Assembly (NCBI GenBank): GCA_963576475.1
Contig: OY754978.1
Span: forward strand, 215,001-279,000
DNA from: Molanna angustata
Taxonomy: Eukaryota; Arthropoda; Insecta; Trichoptera; Molannidae
Length of the DNA stretch: 64,000 nucleotides
Direction of reading: 5' to 3'
Positions 13,566 to 25,999 of the stretch are shown one piece after another. Numbering within the stretch: the first letter of the stretch is position 1; the number at the start of each line of letters is the position of its first letter. The position numbers and the translations under genes were made by a program. The notes beneath the pieces are model-generated. The model did no database searches and was not told the DNA's origin. It worked only from the letters and a program-made list of their open reading frames with translations.

Positions 13566-13757
13566 ATGGCCAAACAAGATGTGTCAAATATATGCCGTAT
13601 CAGACTAGGACACTGCTTTATTAACAGTCACCTATACAATATACATGTAAGGGATAACCCTTCGTGTGCTTGTGGAGAGGGAGTCGAGACTCTGGACCAT
13701 ATGTTTTTTGAATGCCCAATCCACACTGAATACGATTTGTACTATATAGGTACTTAA
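13566..13757 (+). pseudogene. LINE ORF2 C-terminal fragment
   Basis: The open frame reads RIRLGHCFINSHLYNI, then CACGEGVETLDHMFFECP. This arrangement (R-L-G-H, then C-x-C-G ... H-x-x-F-x-C-P) is typical of the zinc-knuckle-like C terminus of Jockey/I-type LINE polyproteins. Only this 3' piece remains. The match ends at about residue 53 and a stop follows at 13757. Confidence 0.8.
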
Positions 13758-14598
13758 TACTCCACTACCAATCAATATTTCACATCTTCTTTCATTAAAT
13801 TCCTTACATATTTATTTACACATAGCAACATTTATTCGCCTTAATGGATTCAATTTGTAATGCAATAACCTCAAGTCTCTAAATAATTTAATAACATTTT
13901 ATTACTGGCAGAAATCATCCTAATGATTGGGTGGAATGACTATAATACCATACTGTGCCATCTACTTAGTGCCACTCGTCATCAGACCATCGTGCTTGTA
14001 GGTTGCTTGGGTTTCTGTGGCCAGTTCTCGATCGCCATTTCGCAGTAGGTACGCTTGTTCCACCAATAATCCAATATCCTCGCTATATCCATCCCACTTG
14101 AAAGAAGCTACCTTGCACGTCACATGAGAAACTTACATATTATGTCCTCCCCCTCTATATCATTGTTATTGAATGTGCAATATTAACTAGTTATATTAGG
14201 TATATATGTAGGTATTAAATAAGTTCAAGTGTCATCGCCTGAAGCAGCTAATTGTATTGTGTTTAATGGTAGGTATCTAATGTTTCTTAGAAGAAGACAC
14301 AATGGACACTACATCTACCATCCGCTCCTGGCAATATATTCACTCATTTATCTAATCAGATGAGGAAGTCAACAAGGGACGGCTCTAGATGCATTATTCG
14401 GTACATATCTACATGGAGTTACCTATATGTTAGTAATATTATGTAGCCTACTTCATAATCTGACAAACAAATAAATAGGTAGTTATAGGTACCCAAAAAA
14501 TTGTATCAAAATAACTTACGAGAAAATGGCTACAAACAATTATGTGACACGCACTTTTCAATCTTTCGATTGTGACGGCTTCTAATTTGTAGAATTCC

Positions 14599-14880
14599 AT
14601 TATGACAATGATTAATATGAACACATATATAATTCCACAATTTATTTTATTTTTCTCCCGACGACCGTTTCGGCTTATAAGGCCATAATCAACTGGTCCA
14701 GTTGATTATGGCCTTATAAGCCGAAACGGTCGTCGGGAGAAAAATAAAATAAATTGTGGAATTATATATGTGTTCATATTAATCATTTGATTATGGCCTT
14801 ATAAGCCGAAACGGTCGTCGGGAGAAAAATAAAATAAATTGTGGAATTATATATGTGTTCATATTAATCATTGTCATAAT
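14599..14880. mobile_element. Palindromic fold-back element, duplicated right arm
   Basis: 14608-14696 and 14698-14786 are inverse complements around the single base 14697. The outer half of the right arm (14702-14786, 85 bp) is repeated at 14787-14871, and that second copy extends to 14880, matching the outermost left-arm bases 14599-14607. The arm contains CGAAACGGTCGTCGGGAGAA. A related fragment (ACGACCGTTTCG) is seen near 31670. Confidence 0.9.
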
Positions 14881-14899
14881 TATGTGACAATTTGTTATT

Positions 14900-17165
14900 T
14901 AATGTGTGTAAGATTAATACTTGTTATATAACTTGTTAACTGTCAGAAGCTATGTAAAGAAAAAAAAACAGACACACCTAATCAAGTGATCATCATCCCT
15001 CTCCATCTAGTGAACAAGTTATCGATAAATTAATATTAGTTTAGTTTTTAAAGTTTTGCACTGAAAGGAGAATTACAAAATGTATCAAAAAAGAATGGAG
15101 GACACCCCTTACAGTTTTTGTTTCGTTTTTGATTCAATTTTTTTCACTAGCATACATTAAATTGATCAAATAATTGGCAGAGAACGTCCCCACCGGGAGT
15201 ATCAAGCAGGTGTGCGAGGACATAAGGTGTACCTCCTACACAAAGTTGAATAGAGTCGCTGAAGGCCGAGCAGAATAGAGGAATATAATATGCATAGAAT
15301 TGCTCAATCCCCAAGCAACCAAGAAGAATAATAAATTTAATATATTTTTTTGCTCACAAGTATGTTTATAAATATAGGTATACCTATTATTATGATTTTA
15401 ACTGTTTTTACTTTGAAAACATGTAAAAACTATAAAATATTATAGTTGCATCCAATCGAATAAATTTCCTTTTTTATTACCGCTCAGCCGGAAACGCATA
15501 GCTTTGTTTACTTTGCATGAAATACAAAATTGTTCAATTTTATCCAAATATCAAATGAACCTAGCTGAAAACAATTTAAACATGCATTGTCATCGGGAAC
15601 ACACAAATTCTGAATGTTTCAGAGCTCTAACTGGTCGGTAAGACAGTTATAAATCGATCGCAAATTTCCAGTAAAGACTGACTAGTGAAGTTAAAGAAGA
15701 GCGTAAAAGAAAGAAGTGTATAAAATTGTCTATAATGTGATGATGATATACGTATGTAGGTACATCACATTTAATTATATTTCTGCTATATTAAAAATAT
15801 ACATCTAACAAACGAGGGAATCCCGCAAATTTCAAGGATACTTTCCAAATTATTTTTTATCGAGAGAATTTTTGAATATTCTGGAACTGTCAAAAAAAGT
15901 GCAGGAAAAACTATTGTGTAGCATTGGTTGAGTAAATGTAGAAACGCCAATTCAATTAATCACATTTGAGTCCATGTCCGTCCTTGAGCGGAAGGTTTGT
16001 GAATAATAAACGATTTGTCACTAACAAAGTATGATATAGAAACTAGCTATTATACCTATGTATAATTTGTTTTAATAAAATTTAGAAATATGTAGTAATG
16101 ATTTTTTTAAATTTTGACATGCAATCTTCTAGTGTAGGTAAAAACTCGTGGATGATGTAATGTATGTAGAAGGAAAGGTACAGCAGAGAAACAACTTGAA
16201 GATAGAATCACCAACGTCTGAGTAAGATATGTACAACTCGAAGATATAAAGAAATTCATATAAAATGTACCAGAAAATTATTTAATATTCAATAATTAAA
16301 TATTTGATTTTAAATAATGCACTATTTTACCTTTGAACCTATTTAATGAATGGAATATTAATTCAAGTGAATGGCCGTTATAATGGTTTTGCAAAGCTTT
16401 TACATTAATATCTACAAAACATCTTGTACTTATATTATTATATTATATTATTTTCCATACTAATAATATACCTACATATTATGTACCTGTATCGGTAAGT
16501 ACTTTGAGAAAGTATTAACCGTTCTTAACATTAATTTGATAATTTGTGGGAATTTTTCAATGTCTTTATTAAGATTACAAAGGATAACGTTTATCAAAAA
16601 TTAAGATATGGCCAATATATTACTCATATTAAAAATGAAAGAAAAGTATCTCTAAGTATTACATTCCCATGCACTTCAAAGGGAAATGGTTAAAGAAACT
16701 AAAGGTCCCGACTGACAAATTACACACGCAATAATAATCCTTGTATTAATTCGAGGGCTTGTTACCAACTACCTACTAATAATATAATAAAGTTTAGAGT
16801 CGTGTTTCAATATTTTAATGATACTTATGTAGGTAAGTACTTAAAATAACACCAACTTCTCTACAAATGTCTTGTTTATATTTATCTTGTTTAACGCGTA
16901 AAAGTGACGAGTTTATTGCCATATCTCATTTTACATATCTCATCCAACCAATCCGAGCAACGTAAAGTCTCACAAGTCAATTCGGTGCAATAATTATATT
17001 ATCATTACATTTGAAACTACCAGTTTTTTCAGACCAACGAAACGTAAGGAATAATATTAAATGAATTTCTCCTCTACGACATGTTTGAGAGATGAGTGCT
17101 TCACAAAATAGGACCAGTGTCTGATGGAGGATTAGATATAATTATGAGCTGTATGATATCTATAA
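14900..17165. other. Non-coding stretch
   Basis: No gene recognised. Around 16905-16990 there is a weak match to the shared SINE-2/LINE 3' tail (GACGAGTTTATTGCCATAT...CCAACCAATCC). The rest shows nothing I can identify. Confidence 0.5.
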
Positions 17166-17169
17166 GACT

Positions 17170-17427
17170 CCCAGACTCTGAACAGATTGAGATGGGTCGG
17201 ACATGTACAGAAAATGTTACCACAGCGAATACCAAAAAGAGCTCTGTGTGAACATCCAGGTGGAAGAAGAAAGGTTGGAAGACCGCGGCTGCTATGGAAG
17301 GATAAAGATGTACCTAAGGGATGCCTCCCAAATATTGCAGATGCCGGGCAGTTGGAGAGTTTTTGCAGAAGATAGAAGAAGTTGGATACGAAGATTGATG
17401 GAGGCCAATACTCAATATGGGTTGTAG
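17170..17427 (+). pseudogene. LINE ORF2 C-terminal relic
   Basis: One plus frame reads RWVGHVQKMLPQRIPKRAL followed by GGRRKVGRPRLLWKD. A second frame continues with RRSWIRRLMEANTQYGL and a stop. The R-W-x-G-H ... G-R-P-x-x-x-W pattern is the usual C terminus of many insect non-LTR retrotransposons. A frame break lies near 17300. Confidence 0.8.
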
Positions 17428-18080
17428 CGCCATTGAAGAAATAAATGTATCTATTTGTATAATTTGTGATTACCTATACCTAGTATTTATTAGATACAAT
17501 TCACTTTGATTAAGTTATTATTTTGTACGACTGGTTTCAAAGCATAGGTACTTATTGTAATTAAGAACATGATATACAACAAAGTAAATTGTTATTGGAA
17601 TATGTCACAAACTTAACTCGGAAAAATAGTGATATTCAAAGCGTATAGTGTTGGTCACATTCAATTCGTTATCAATACATTTTGATCGATGACACGTGAT
17701 GTATGGCGAGTGTCGAAATTTCTCTCGGGGTGCAATAAATCTGCGCGTGCGCACGCCCCACCCCCACCCCCACCCCGCCCTCCAACCACCAATATCATCT
17801 TCAACCCATTACATGCATTCATACCTACCTTTCAACTTTCAGCGGCTTAAACCAGTGGTTATCAAAGTGTGCAAGAGAAAATAAATACTATAAAAGATGT
17901 AACTAAGCACAAACAGATAAAAAAGAGAAACATTGTAGCTAGAAAGAAAAAAACAAAAAAAGCTTGTTTATTAGGTTGATTTATAAATGTGGAAAGTTTT
18001 ATTCTGAATGTCACCAGACTGTGTTCTACAAATCTACACATCTTAGTAATGGAATAAAAAAAACCGTGTTAATGTTGAAA

Positions 18081-18168
18081 AACTGTAATCTAAATAGTTA
18101 TGGAAACTGTAATCTAAATAGTTATGTAAACTGTAATCTAAATAGTTATGGAAACTGTAATCTAAATT
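18081..18168. repeat. 24-bp tandem repeat, ~3.6 units
   Basis: AACTGTAATCTAAATAGTTA repeats at 18081, 18105, 18129 and 18153. The period of 24 gives an open frame (CNLNSYGN) by chance. Confidence 0.9.
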
Positions 18169-18195
18169 ATACGTAGGTATCTAGATACCTAAACT

Positions 18196-18540
18196 ACATA
18201 CATACATACCATCACGCCATATCCCCCCGCACACACATTCCTAGTTTCCTTTTTATTCATGCACCGTACGTTTCATACATGCTCGTCGATTTTTCAAGCT
18301 TATTATATTTCCTTCTTTCAAAATATCATTCACATGGTTATGCCATCCCTTTCTGGGGCGGCCCCTGCTATTCGCTTCATCTCTTACAACCATGTAGGTA
18401 TATTTTTTTGGTCAGTCGTTCATCATTTATTCTTTCAATATGTCCAAGCCACCTCAAGGAATTCATTTTCATTTTACTTATTATATTCTTCTTTATCTTA
18501 CATTCTCTTCTTATGTCCTCATTTTTCATTCTATTATATA
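18196..18540 (-). pseudogene. LINE ORF2 C-terminal relic with 3' end
   Basis: The minus strand encodes MNSLRWLGHIERMNDER-like residues near 18430-18480. In another frame it encodes RGRPRKGWHNHVNDILKEG, then a C terminus ending RTVHE and a stop near 18258. The downstream minus sequence GGATATGGCGTGATGGTATG resembles the edge of family R, which suggests family R is the 3' end of such a LINE. Confidence 0.75.
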
Positions 18541-19376
18541 TCGTTCTCTACCTAAATATTAAGGAATCATTATTTACCTACCTACTTCTAAATTATATAC
18601 ATTACATTAAATATTATGAACATGGCCTTTACTATCGTATGAGATCAAATATATTATATTCTTATACATAGGTATCTACAATATCTGCTTATATTCATAA
18701 AATAAATAGTTGATACGTTTTGTTTCAATAAATATAACATTTCAGTATAAATCTAAGTTGGTACATAAATGTATAATAAATTAGGCAGGTATACATTCTG
18801 CGGTCGGTTGGTTCAGCCCAAGTCACGTTTCCAGCCATCCTCAAAATAATCTTTATCTGACTTCCTCTCGGAAACAACAAAAGAAGAAATTCAATTTTAA
18901 TATTTCTATATACCTACCTACATATGTATGTATTACATATAACAGATATATATATGTAATAATATGTAACATAAAACTCATTGTTTCAGATGGCAATCTC
19001 AACACTGGCGTAACAAATATTATATCGAACTGATGATACTACATAAATATACTTGATATGATATTTAACACAGTTGCAATAATCTAATTTCATGTTATAA
19101 AACATTTACTTATTTTAATACAATATTGAGTTATATGTAGATAAAAATAAATCAAGATTTTGTAAAATGACATTATTTTAATAATTACATAAATTAACAA
19201 AATAGGTAGGTAGTAATAAACTTACTTTCCCTATTAAATTTACTTCTTTATATCTACATACATAAACACATAATATTAATAATATGTAACATAATTATTC
19301 AACAAAGTACCTTTGACAAAAGTCTGCATTTCATCCGGCAAATAATAAAAATAATTGATAATAAATGATAATTTTA

Positions 19377-19500
19377 TAAATTGTAAAAAAATTATAAAAT
19401 GAAACACAGTTAAATTCCACAATGAGGAATTTATCTGTGGTGGAATTAATCATTGTTGAATTTAACTGTGTTTCATTTTATAAGTGTTTTACAATTTACA
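19377..19500. repeat. Fold-back hairpin repeat
   Basis: TTATAAAATGAAACACAGTT (left arm) is the inverse complement of AACTGTGTTTCATTTTATAA (right arm). Imperfect pairing extends to AAATTGTAAAA/TTTTACAATTT, with a central spacer of about 15-25 bases. Confidence 0.8.
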
Positions 19501-20329
19501 TATAATCATGATCTTACATTGTGTGAACGAAAAAACCATCAAATTATTTAATAATAATTTCATATTTCCTTCTATCCCCTTTTTTCTTTAGTATATTTTG
19601 TGTTTTAATACTAATAATGTATCATTTATTTAGTTAAAACCTGTTATTATTTTTCTTGTTAATATTATATCTGTTTCTTGTAAAAAAAAAATAAAATGTT
19701 GGTTTTCTTATCTATAACTAAATTATGAAAAACAAATCTTTAAGTTCATTTCCGTATGGAAATTTCATCCAACATAATATTGTATAGATTGTATGTAGAT
19801 ACTTATATGGTTTATACTCGTATTGATGCTGTGTTCCACCAGTGAAGATCATGAATAGTAAAATGTCGTTATTTACTCAATATCTAAATATATAAATTTG
19901 AAATATTTTCTTATAAAACAAAGGAATCGTGGTCAACTTATACATATACCTATACACGTACCTACCTACAGATCACCTTGATGGTACCTACCTAATGGTT
20001 TATTATTTCTATAGGTATCTATCTACAAATACATAAGATATAAATATATATGTGTGTAAAAACTTGTCGAAAATTAAATAAAGCGTTAGATACGAGAAAT
20101 TTTAATTTATTAGTTTTTATGTGTTTTCTGACAATAGGTTAAATAAAACTACTAAAATGGTACGAGTCTATCCTTAAATATACCATACAGAACTTACTGT
20201 CTGAACAGATAAGAAATTATGTATGTGTGTATGTATGTATGTATTTATATTTTATGTATTTAGATGTTAAACATAAACCTAGTATAACCAAAAATCATTT
20301 ATTTATTTGTATCTAGGGCCAGTAGCCTT

Positions 20330-20735
20330 TTACAATTATTATACATAATTACGTCATATACTGATATTACGTCGTCTATCTCACTAAACATCTTCAAGAA
20401 AAGGCTAAAGCAAAAATATTTATCTGACAACACCTGATTACATCTTCCTCTCCTCTTCCTTTCCTTATCCCTTAGTCTTCCTATCATTGCTATGATTTGT
20501 TCTTATATGCTATCTTCTTGTAATTGTGTTTTTTTTCTTCTTTTTTTATTACTTTTCTTCTGCTATCTTTATTTATTTTGTAATATGATTAACTTATTGC
20601 CATAGTACACATTGTTTTGTATATTTAACATTTACTCTGGTTGGTTGGAAGAAATTACCATCATGCAATAAGCCCGCCAGTGTACTTATTATATGTACAA
20701 GAAGATTAAAATAAATAAATAAAAAAAATAAAGTA
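20330..20735 (+). mobile_element. LINE 3' end (ORF2 C terminus plus 3' UTR)
   Basis: A plus frame ends SLNIFKKRLKQKYLSDNT and a stop near 20439, like CR1/Jockey C termini. The 3' UTR of about 290 bp finishes GGTTGGTTGGAAGAAATTAC, a CAATAAGCCCGCC hairpin half, and a (TAAA)n tail near 20710-20735. The UTR end is shared with the SINE-2 tail (34397-34619). Confidence 0.75.
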
Positions 20736-20959
20736 GTTACACAATATTATCTACAAAAACATTAATAATAAAAAAAAACAATAATTGTATGCAAATTACA
20801 AAAAATTGTATTTGACAACAAAAAGGCGTTAAAAAAGAGAAAAATATCGGAAATATAAAGATAATTAAAAAATTATGCAAATATTCACAAGTTGAAAAAA
20901 TAACAAATTGACACAGTAGTGAAAGCAACATAAAACAAGATAATATTCGAATATTATTT

Positions 20960-21175
20960 TGATAGCGTATACCCAAACATTCAATTTATTTCTCTGTCGG
21001 GAGTCAAATGGTATTTTTATTGACAAACTTTTAAACATCTCAATAGAGACTAATTTGGAATATTATAGATGAACCAGGAACTCAAGGCACCTACAGGGTT
21101 TACGACCTGTCATCGGCTGGTTTACGTGATCACTTTATGCACATGCGCAACGTTCAACAATTATGCCTTCTTATA
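20960..21175. repeat. Family-T dispersed repeat, copy 1
   Basis: It shares CGGGAGTCAAATG, TTTTTATTGACAAAC, CATCTCAATAGAGAC, GAACCAGGAACTCAAGGCAC and TTTACGTGATCACTTTATGC with 22870-22985 (same strand) and 23085-23245 (opposite strand). The function is not recognised. Confidence 0.8.
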
Positions 21176-21179
21176 AAGT

Positions 21180-22235
21180 TCCCTTATCAATTCAAATTTT
21201 GAAAGTTTTATATATTTGAATAATAAGTAACGAATAACCTGAAAACAAGACATTATTACTATTGCCATCTATGAAGTAACGAAGAAACCTTTTTGTGACG
21301 CCATCTATTGAGAAATTGGTGTATTTGTTAACAATGAAAGCAACATTCCTTATAAATGAGGTGACGGACATAATATGTCACATATATCACCCCTGAACTG
21401 CGCCTGAAATATTATTTTATTTTTAGCGCGTTTACCTACTTGTACCAATCAAATACAAAGGAAGCACACATTATCTTAAAAGAACTTTTCCTTTATGTAT
21501 TCAACACATAGGCGACGAAAAGTGGCTAAACCAGATGCTTCCTTCACACATTCTGGAAAAACAGTAAACAGTTAAAAACCTTTGTAATACACGTTATTTT
21601 GTGTGATACACATTATTTATGAAGAAACAAAACAGCGTATAATTTAAATTAAAAAAAAAATATGAGTTGATATATTTTCCATGCGCTTAACTTGAGACAC
21701 AAACTGTCAATTAGGATCGAAAAATACATACTTTGACATGGAAATATACTTATTTTTTAACTAACTACTTTTAGAAATATATTTTACATTTTTTATTGTA
21801 AACGTAAAAAAAATACACTAAATATAAAGCTATCCTCTCACTTGCTATCCCGCAGAGTACACTATGTGATGTTATGTATGGACTTATATAAATATTGGTG
21901 TTGATAACATAATAAGAAGGGAGGAGAAGAAAACAAGATGATAAAGTTAGAAAGTAGTGTCGTTTCCTAAAACCATCTAAAGAAAGTATAACCATTGCAA
22001 CTTCCTATATTCACCCTCCATATATCCCATACATTCATCTACAGACTACCTATACATATGTACCTACACTACATACATCTATATAAAACAAACCATCTAC
22101 CAACTGATAATCTAATTTACTTTTATTTTCGCACTAATCTTAATGAGACGGATTTTTACTTACGACTATTTTCTATTTAATTCATTATTTTACTGTCTAT
22201 TTTCTTTTGTAAACTTTACTTTACTTTTTGTGTGG
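21180..22235. other. Non-coding stretch
   Basis: No gene or repeat family recognised; AT-rich. Confidence 0.45.
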
Positions 22236-22239
22236 CTAC

Positions 22240-22700
22240 GGCTTTTCCTGCGCCTTTGGCTGCTTCATCGAGTATTTTCCTTCTACACTCTTGGCTCCCG
22301 TTCGGCCAGCCACTTCACAGCCTCTGGAGTCGCCCTATGGATGTCCACCTAGTCTCTTTCATACCTCCGTATCGGGCAAAGCCAAACTATCCAGCTCTAC
22401 TAGATGCTGGATAATTTGGCTTCTTGCTCCACAGTCACAGTCCGAAGAATCCCTTTTTCCCCATTTCCACATTTGGTAGTTACATCGTCCTTGACCTGTA
22501 CCAATTTTGTTTTGCTAAATCCAAACTTTTCGGGGAAGGTTATAACCTGGGACACTTTCGTTAGGGTCATGGATAGTGTGTTTATTTAATACCAGGTCTG
22601 CATCATTCCACCTCTCTTTCCATACTCTAGGCAAGTTGAATTCGCCGAATTGCTTTGACCAAACAGGCTTTCTGGACTTGGTGGACGGAATATATTTTGA
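22240..22700 (-). pseudogene. LINE ORF2 C-terminal relic
   Basis: The minus strand reads RWNDADLVLNKHTIHDPNE, then YNLPRKVWI-stop-QNKIGTGQGRCNY, then DSSDCDCGARSQIIQHLVE. The L-P-R-x-x-W ... R-C-N-Y ... C-D-C-G ... H order matches C-terminal modules of insect Jockey/I-type LINEs. Stops and frame changes mark it as dead. Base composition is distinctly more GC-rich than the surroundings. Confidence 0.8.
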
Positions 22701-22869
22701 AATGCGGGAATTCCGGGATTTTTTTTTGTATATACCTACTATGTAACTATGTGTGACATAGATATAGATTTCTAGCTGTCTTGACCTTTAGCACGAACAT
22801 GGATACTTAATTTAGGGACCGAATGTGGATATGATGTCTGACATTCACTAATGACATCATATTCTTTTT

Positions 22870-22985
22870 AATTGCATATACGCAAACATTGGATTTTTTT
22901 CCCTCTCGGGAGTCAAATGATGTTTTTATTGACAAACATTTTTTCAACATCTCAATAGAGACAAAGTTGGGATATTGTAGATATT
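22870..22985. repeat. Family-T dispersed repeat, copy 2 (partial)
   Basis: It begins near CATATACGCAAACATTGG and runs to GAGACAAAGTTGGGATATTG, collinear with 20960-21060. It stops where a LINE tail begins (22986). Confidence 0.75.
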
Positions 22986-23082
22986 GTAGGCGGGCTTATT
23001 GCCTAATGGCAATAAGTCCGCCAGTATGCATTATATTTGTTTATATTATGTACCAAAAGTAAAATAAATAAATAAATAAGAA
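22986..23082 (+). mobile_element. LINE 3' tail with terminal hairpin
   Basis: GGCGGGCTTATTGCC-TAAT-GGCAATAAGTCCGCC is a near-perfect hairpin, followed by ATTATATTTG...TACCAAAAG and (TAAA)n. It is the same 3' end type as at 20640-20735. It sits exactly between two oppositely oriented family-T segments. Confidence 0.75.
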
Positions 23083-23084
23083 GG

Positions 23085-23245
23085 CATAATTGGTGAAGAT
23101 TGCGCAAGTGCATAAAGTGATCACGTAAACCTGCCGATGACAGGTGGTAATCCCTGTAGGTGCCTTGAGTTCCTGGTTCTTCTGTAATAACCCAACTTCG
23201 TCTATATTGAGATGTTAAAAAGTTTGTCAATAAAAAAAATAAATA
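23085..23245. repeat. Family-T dispersed repeat, copy 3 (inverted)
   Basis: The inverse complement matches 21010-21175 through GAACCAGGAACTCAAGGCAC and TTTACGTGATCACTTTATGC. Confidence 0.8.
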
Positions 23246-23249
23246 AATT

Positions 23250-25160
23250 AATTAATTATTTTTGGTTATACTAGGTATAAAAAATGTAATTATTTTTTAC
23301 ATCTAAATAAAATATACATACATACATAAACACATAATTTCTTATATGTGTGCCTTAAAGTGTAGGTGTCGTAATTGATTCCCCGGTTCTCCTATATTCC
23401 AACTCCGTCTTTATTATTATATACACTTTTCCTAAATAATAATTGCTTTTTTTAAATGATAGGTAAAGATGCACTGAATATCAACAGGTTATAAAATCTA
23501 TATTTTTCATACCACTGTGGTAGTTATGCAGTTTTTTTTTATATTTTTAATGTAAGTATCTACATCATTCATACGGTCAAAGACATTAAATACGACAAGA
23601 AAAAAATCACATTCTTGTAATTTCATACTTGTCTCCCTATTGGATTGTTAACTTTCAGCGGTATAATTAAAGTCTACAAGGAATAATATACCTACATAGT
23701 TCACATAAATTAATAAATAACTCGCGTAATAAAGACAAGATGTGAATTGAAAAACGAATCCCAAAGCTGCGAACAGTCTACACTCTACATACACAGTACA
23801 GTACAGGCGAGATATCACAGTTTCATTTTCTTTTCAGTTGCTTGCCGAACTCGGTACGGGCGACACTCAATATCGGTAGAGCGGCACTGCACCGCCGCGT
23901 CGGTAACGCGTCTTTACAGTAAATGAAAACATCGCGGGAAAACTTCAACGTGAGTTCTAAAATAATCAATACAAAAAAATACGGGTTGCGATTTAAAAAA
24001 AAAAAACTGAACATGTTTAGATAAAATCGCGGGAAAATTCAAACATTCGAAACACAAACAATACAAAAAAATCAACGGCTACGATTTTGAAATAAGTACA
24101 GAACTTTAGTACCTAATAAGAATCGCTTCTACTACAAAAGACCCACAATATTTAATTGTTATAAACATTGTGTGTACATTGTTTTCAACAAAACGATATA
24201 GTTTTTTTTATCCAATGTTATTCAGTGCTATGCTTGTTTTTCATGTACAGCAATAAATTAAAATTAAACAAACTAAATTGTAATAGATTGTGGTCGTAAA
24301 TAATAGACAATAATTATAATTAAGTGTGCACGTGTTTATATTTTGACATTTTCAGTCGAGTGTTGTTAAAATATTTCATACATACATACAATCATTAGGG
24401 CATTGTTACAAACATAGACTTCGTTTTATAGATTTTCTTTTGTGAACACAATTTTAGTACACAATTTTTGTGTCCGTTAATGAATTAATAAATTTCAGTT
24501 TTTTTTGTCGTTTTTTATCAATGTGACATTTTTATTGGTATAATTAGTGGACATATTGTATGTATGTGTGTTGTGTTGTGATTGTAGTCTGTAGCGGTCA
24601 CCTAATGGAGTGATCATTTTACATTTTTTTGTTTGTTTGTCCACCGTCACGTATGGATTATTTTGTTTGGTAAGTTTATCTTTACTATAACTAATTATTG
24701 CTCTTTTATATTTTAATTTTCGGCTTAAATTGTCCATTTGCATACTATTATTATTTCGTTATGCGTGTCCTACGATAGTATTATTCTAGTGCAGGGCTGG
24801 ACAACTCTTGGGCCGCATAGAATATATGAACCAACAACAATACAAAAATACATTTATTACGCCATGCAGAAAAATATTTATGTATACATAAAAAGCGTAG
24901 GTACAGCTCACTCGAACAAACATACTTTAACAAATAAAAATATCTTCGTTGCGCCATTATTGAATATTTTGTTACGATTACCCACCTTTTTCGGAGATGA
25001 TCATTTTATGTCATTTATAAAGTGCCACAAAAAATAGCTTTAAAGTATGAATATATAACATTATAATTTTGTTTAAATTAATACAACTAGGTACTAACTT
25101 GTAATTCAAAATAATGGTGCATATGTTTAGAAATATATTTTAATGCACTTATCAACACAT
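23250..25160. other. Non-coding stretch
   Basis: No gene seen. 23825-23925 is unusually CpG-rich for this window (CGGTACGGGCGACAC, CCGCCGCGTCGGTAACGCG) and is unexplained. CAGGGCTGGACAACTC at 24793 resembles a hAT-type terminal repeat, but no partner end was found. Confidence 0.4.
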
Positions 25161-25162
25161 TT

Positions 25163-25442
25163 AATCCAACTGTCGATTTGTTCAAGAGACTTTATTTCTC
25201 TTAACATATCTACAAAGTATCAAGCCAAGATACGCGAGATTGTATGCATTGTCTATATTTTTTACGGTTTTCACAACTTTGAAGTCAAAATACACCAACT
25301 TAGAGGCTTCGCAGCATATATGTTCTATGAATGGATTTATTCAGAATTCGGAGTAGAACATTTAGTGTGTCTGAGTTATTGTCCGTCCTTTATAATTTTT
25401 GATCCGCTCAATTACAGCGCCCAAAATTTCAGAATATATAGA
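25163..25442. repeat. Family-M dispersed element, copy A
   Basis: It starts ATCCAACTGTCGATTTGTTC, continues with TTTATTTCTCTTAACA, and ends near TTTATAATTTTTGATCCGCT...AAATTTCAGAA. It is collinear with copy B at 48122-48420. No terminal inverted repeat is visible within the copy. Confidence 0.75.
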
Positions 25443-25919
25443 TAGTAGGTAGGCCCAAAAACTTTTATACTCAGAATATTGAATTTTTGTTTCAGTCAGG
25501 GGTTATCAACTATTGAATTTTTTTTTTATTTTTCCATATATCTCAAAAAACTTATAAGCTAGAACGTCAAGTAAAAATATCGAGACACAAAAATCTCAAA
25601 TTTGTTTAAGTTACAGAAATTCTCAATTTTTTTTCATTATTCTCATATTAGGAATAACATTTATTTATGATAAATTTATGCGTTTAACTGCTTATATTTC
25701 CAAAGTTTTTAAAAACATCGAAAAAAGCTGAGACAACCTATGTAGATAATTTAATCTTCTATAAAAATGTTAACATTATAGAAGTAATATTTTTTAATTT
25801 TTTAAATGCTTGAATTTTTTGAATTCAAAGAGCATCTACAGAATGGTAATCTACAGAATCCATTCTGTTACTGCTCTTTGAGTGAAACGCGTCAGTGGTC
25901 AATACATACCTACAAGTTT

Positions 25920-25998
25920 TACGAACGATTTCGTTCACCTATAGCACAAGAATTTATGCTTTATTTAGGCAATGTATGAGCATGTATATGTACTTTTG
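25920..25998 (+). mobile_element. SINE-3 tail, 5'-truncated
   Basis: ACGATTTCGTTCACCTATAGCACAAGAATTTATGCTT... is the body and tail of the SINE-3 family found on minus at 32943, 54690 and 60068. The tRNA-like head is absent. Confidence 0.75.
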
Positions 25999-25999
25999 T

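Noticed and set aside
18259..18671. Plus open frames of 98 and 130 codons
   Set aside because: Antisense to a LINE C-terminal relic on minus.
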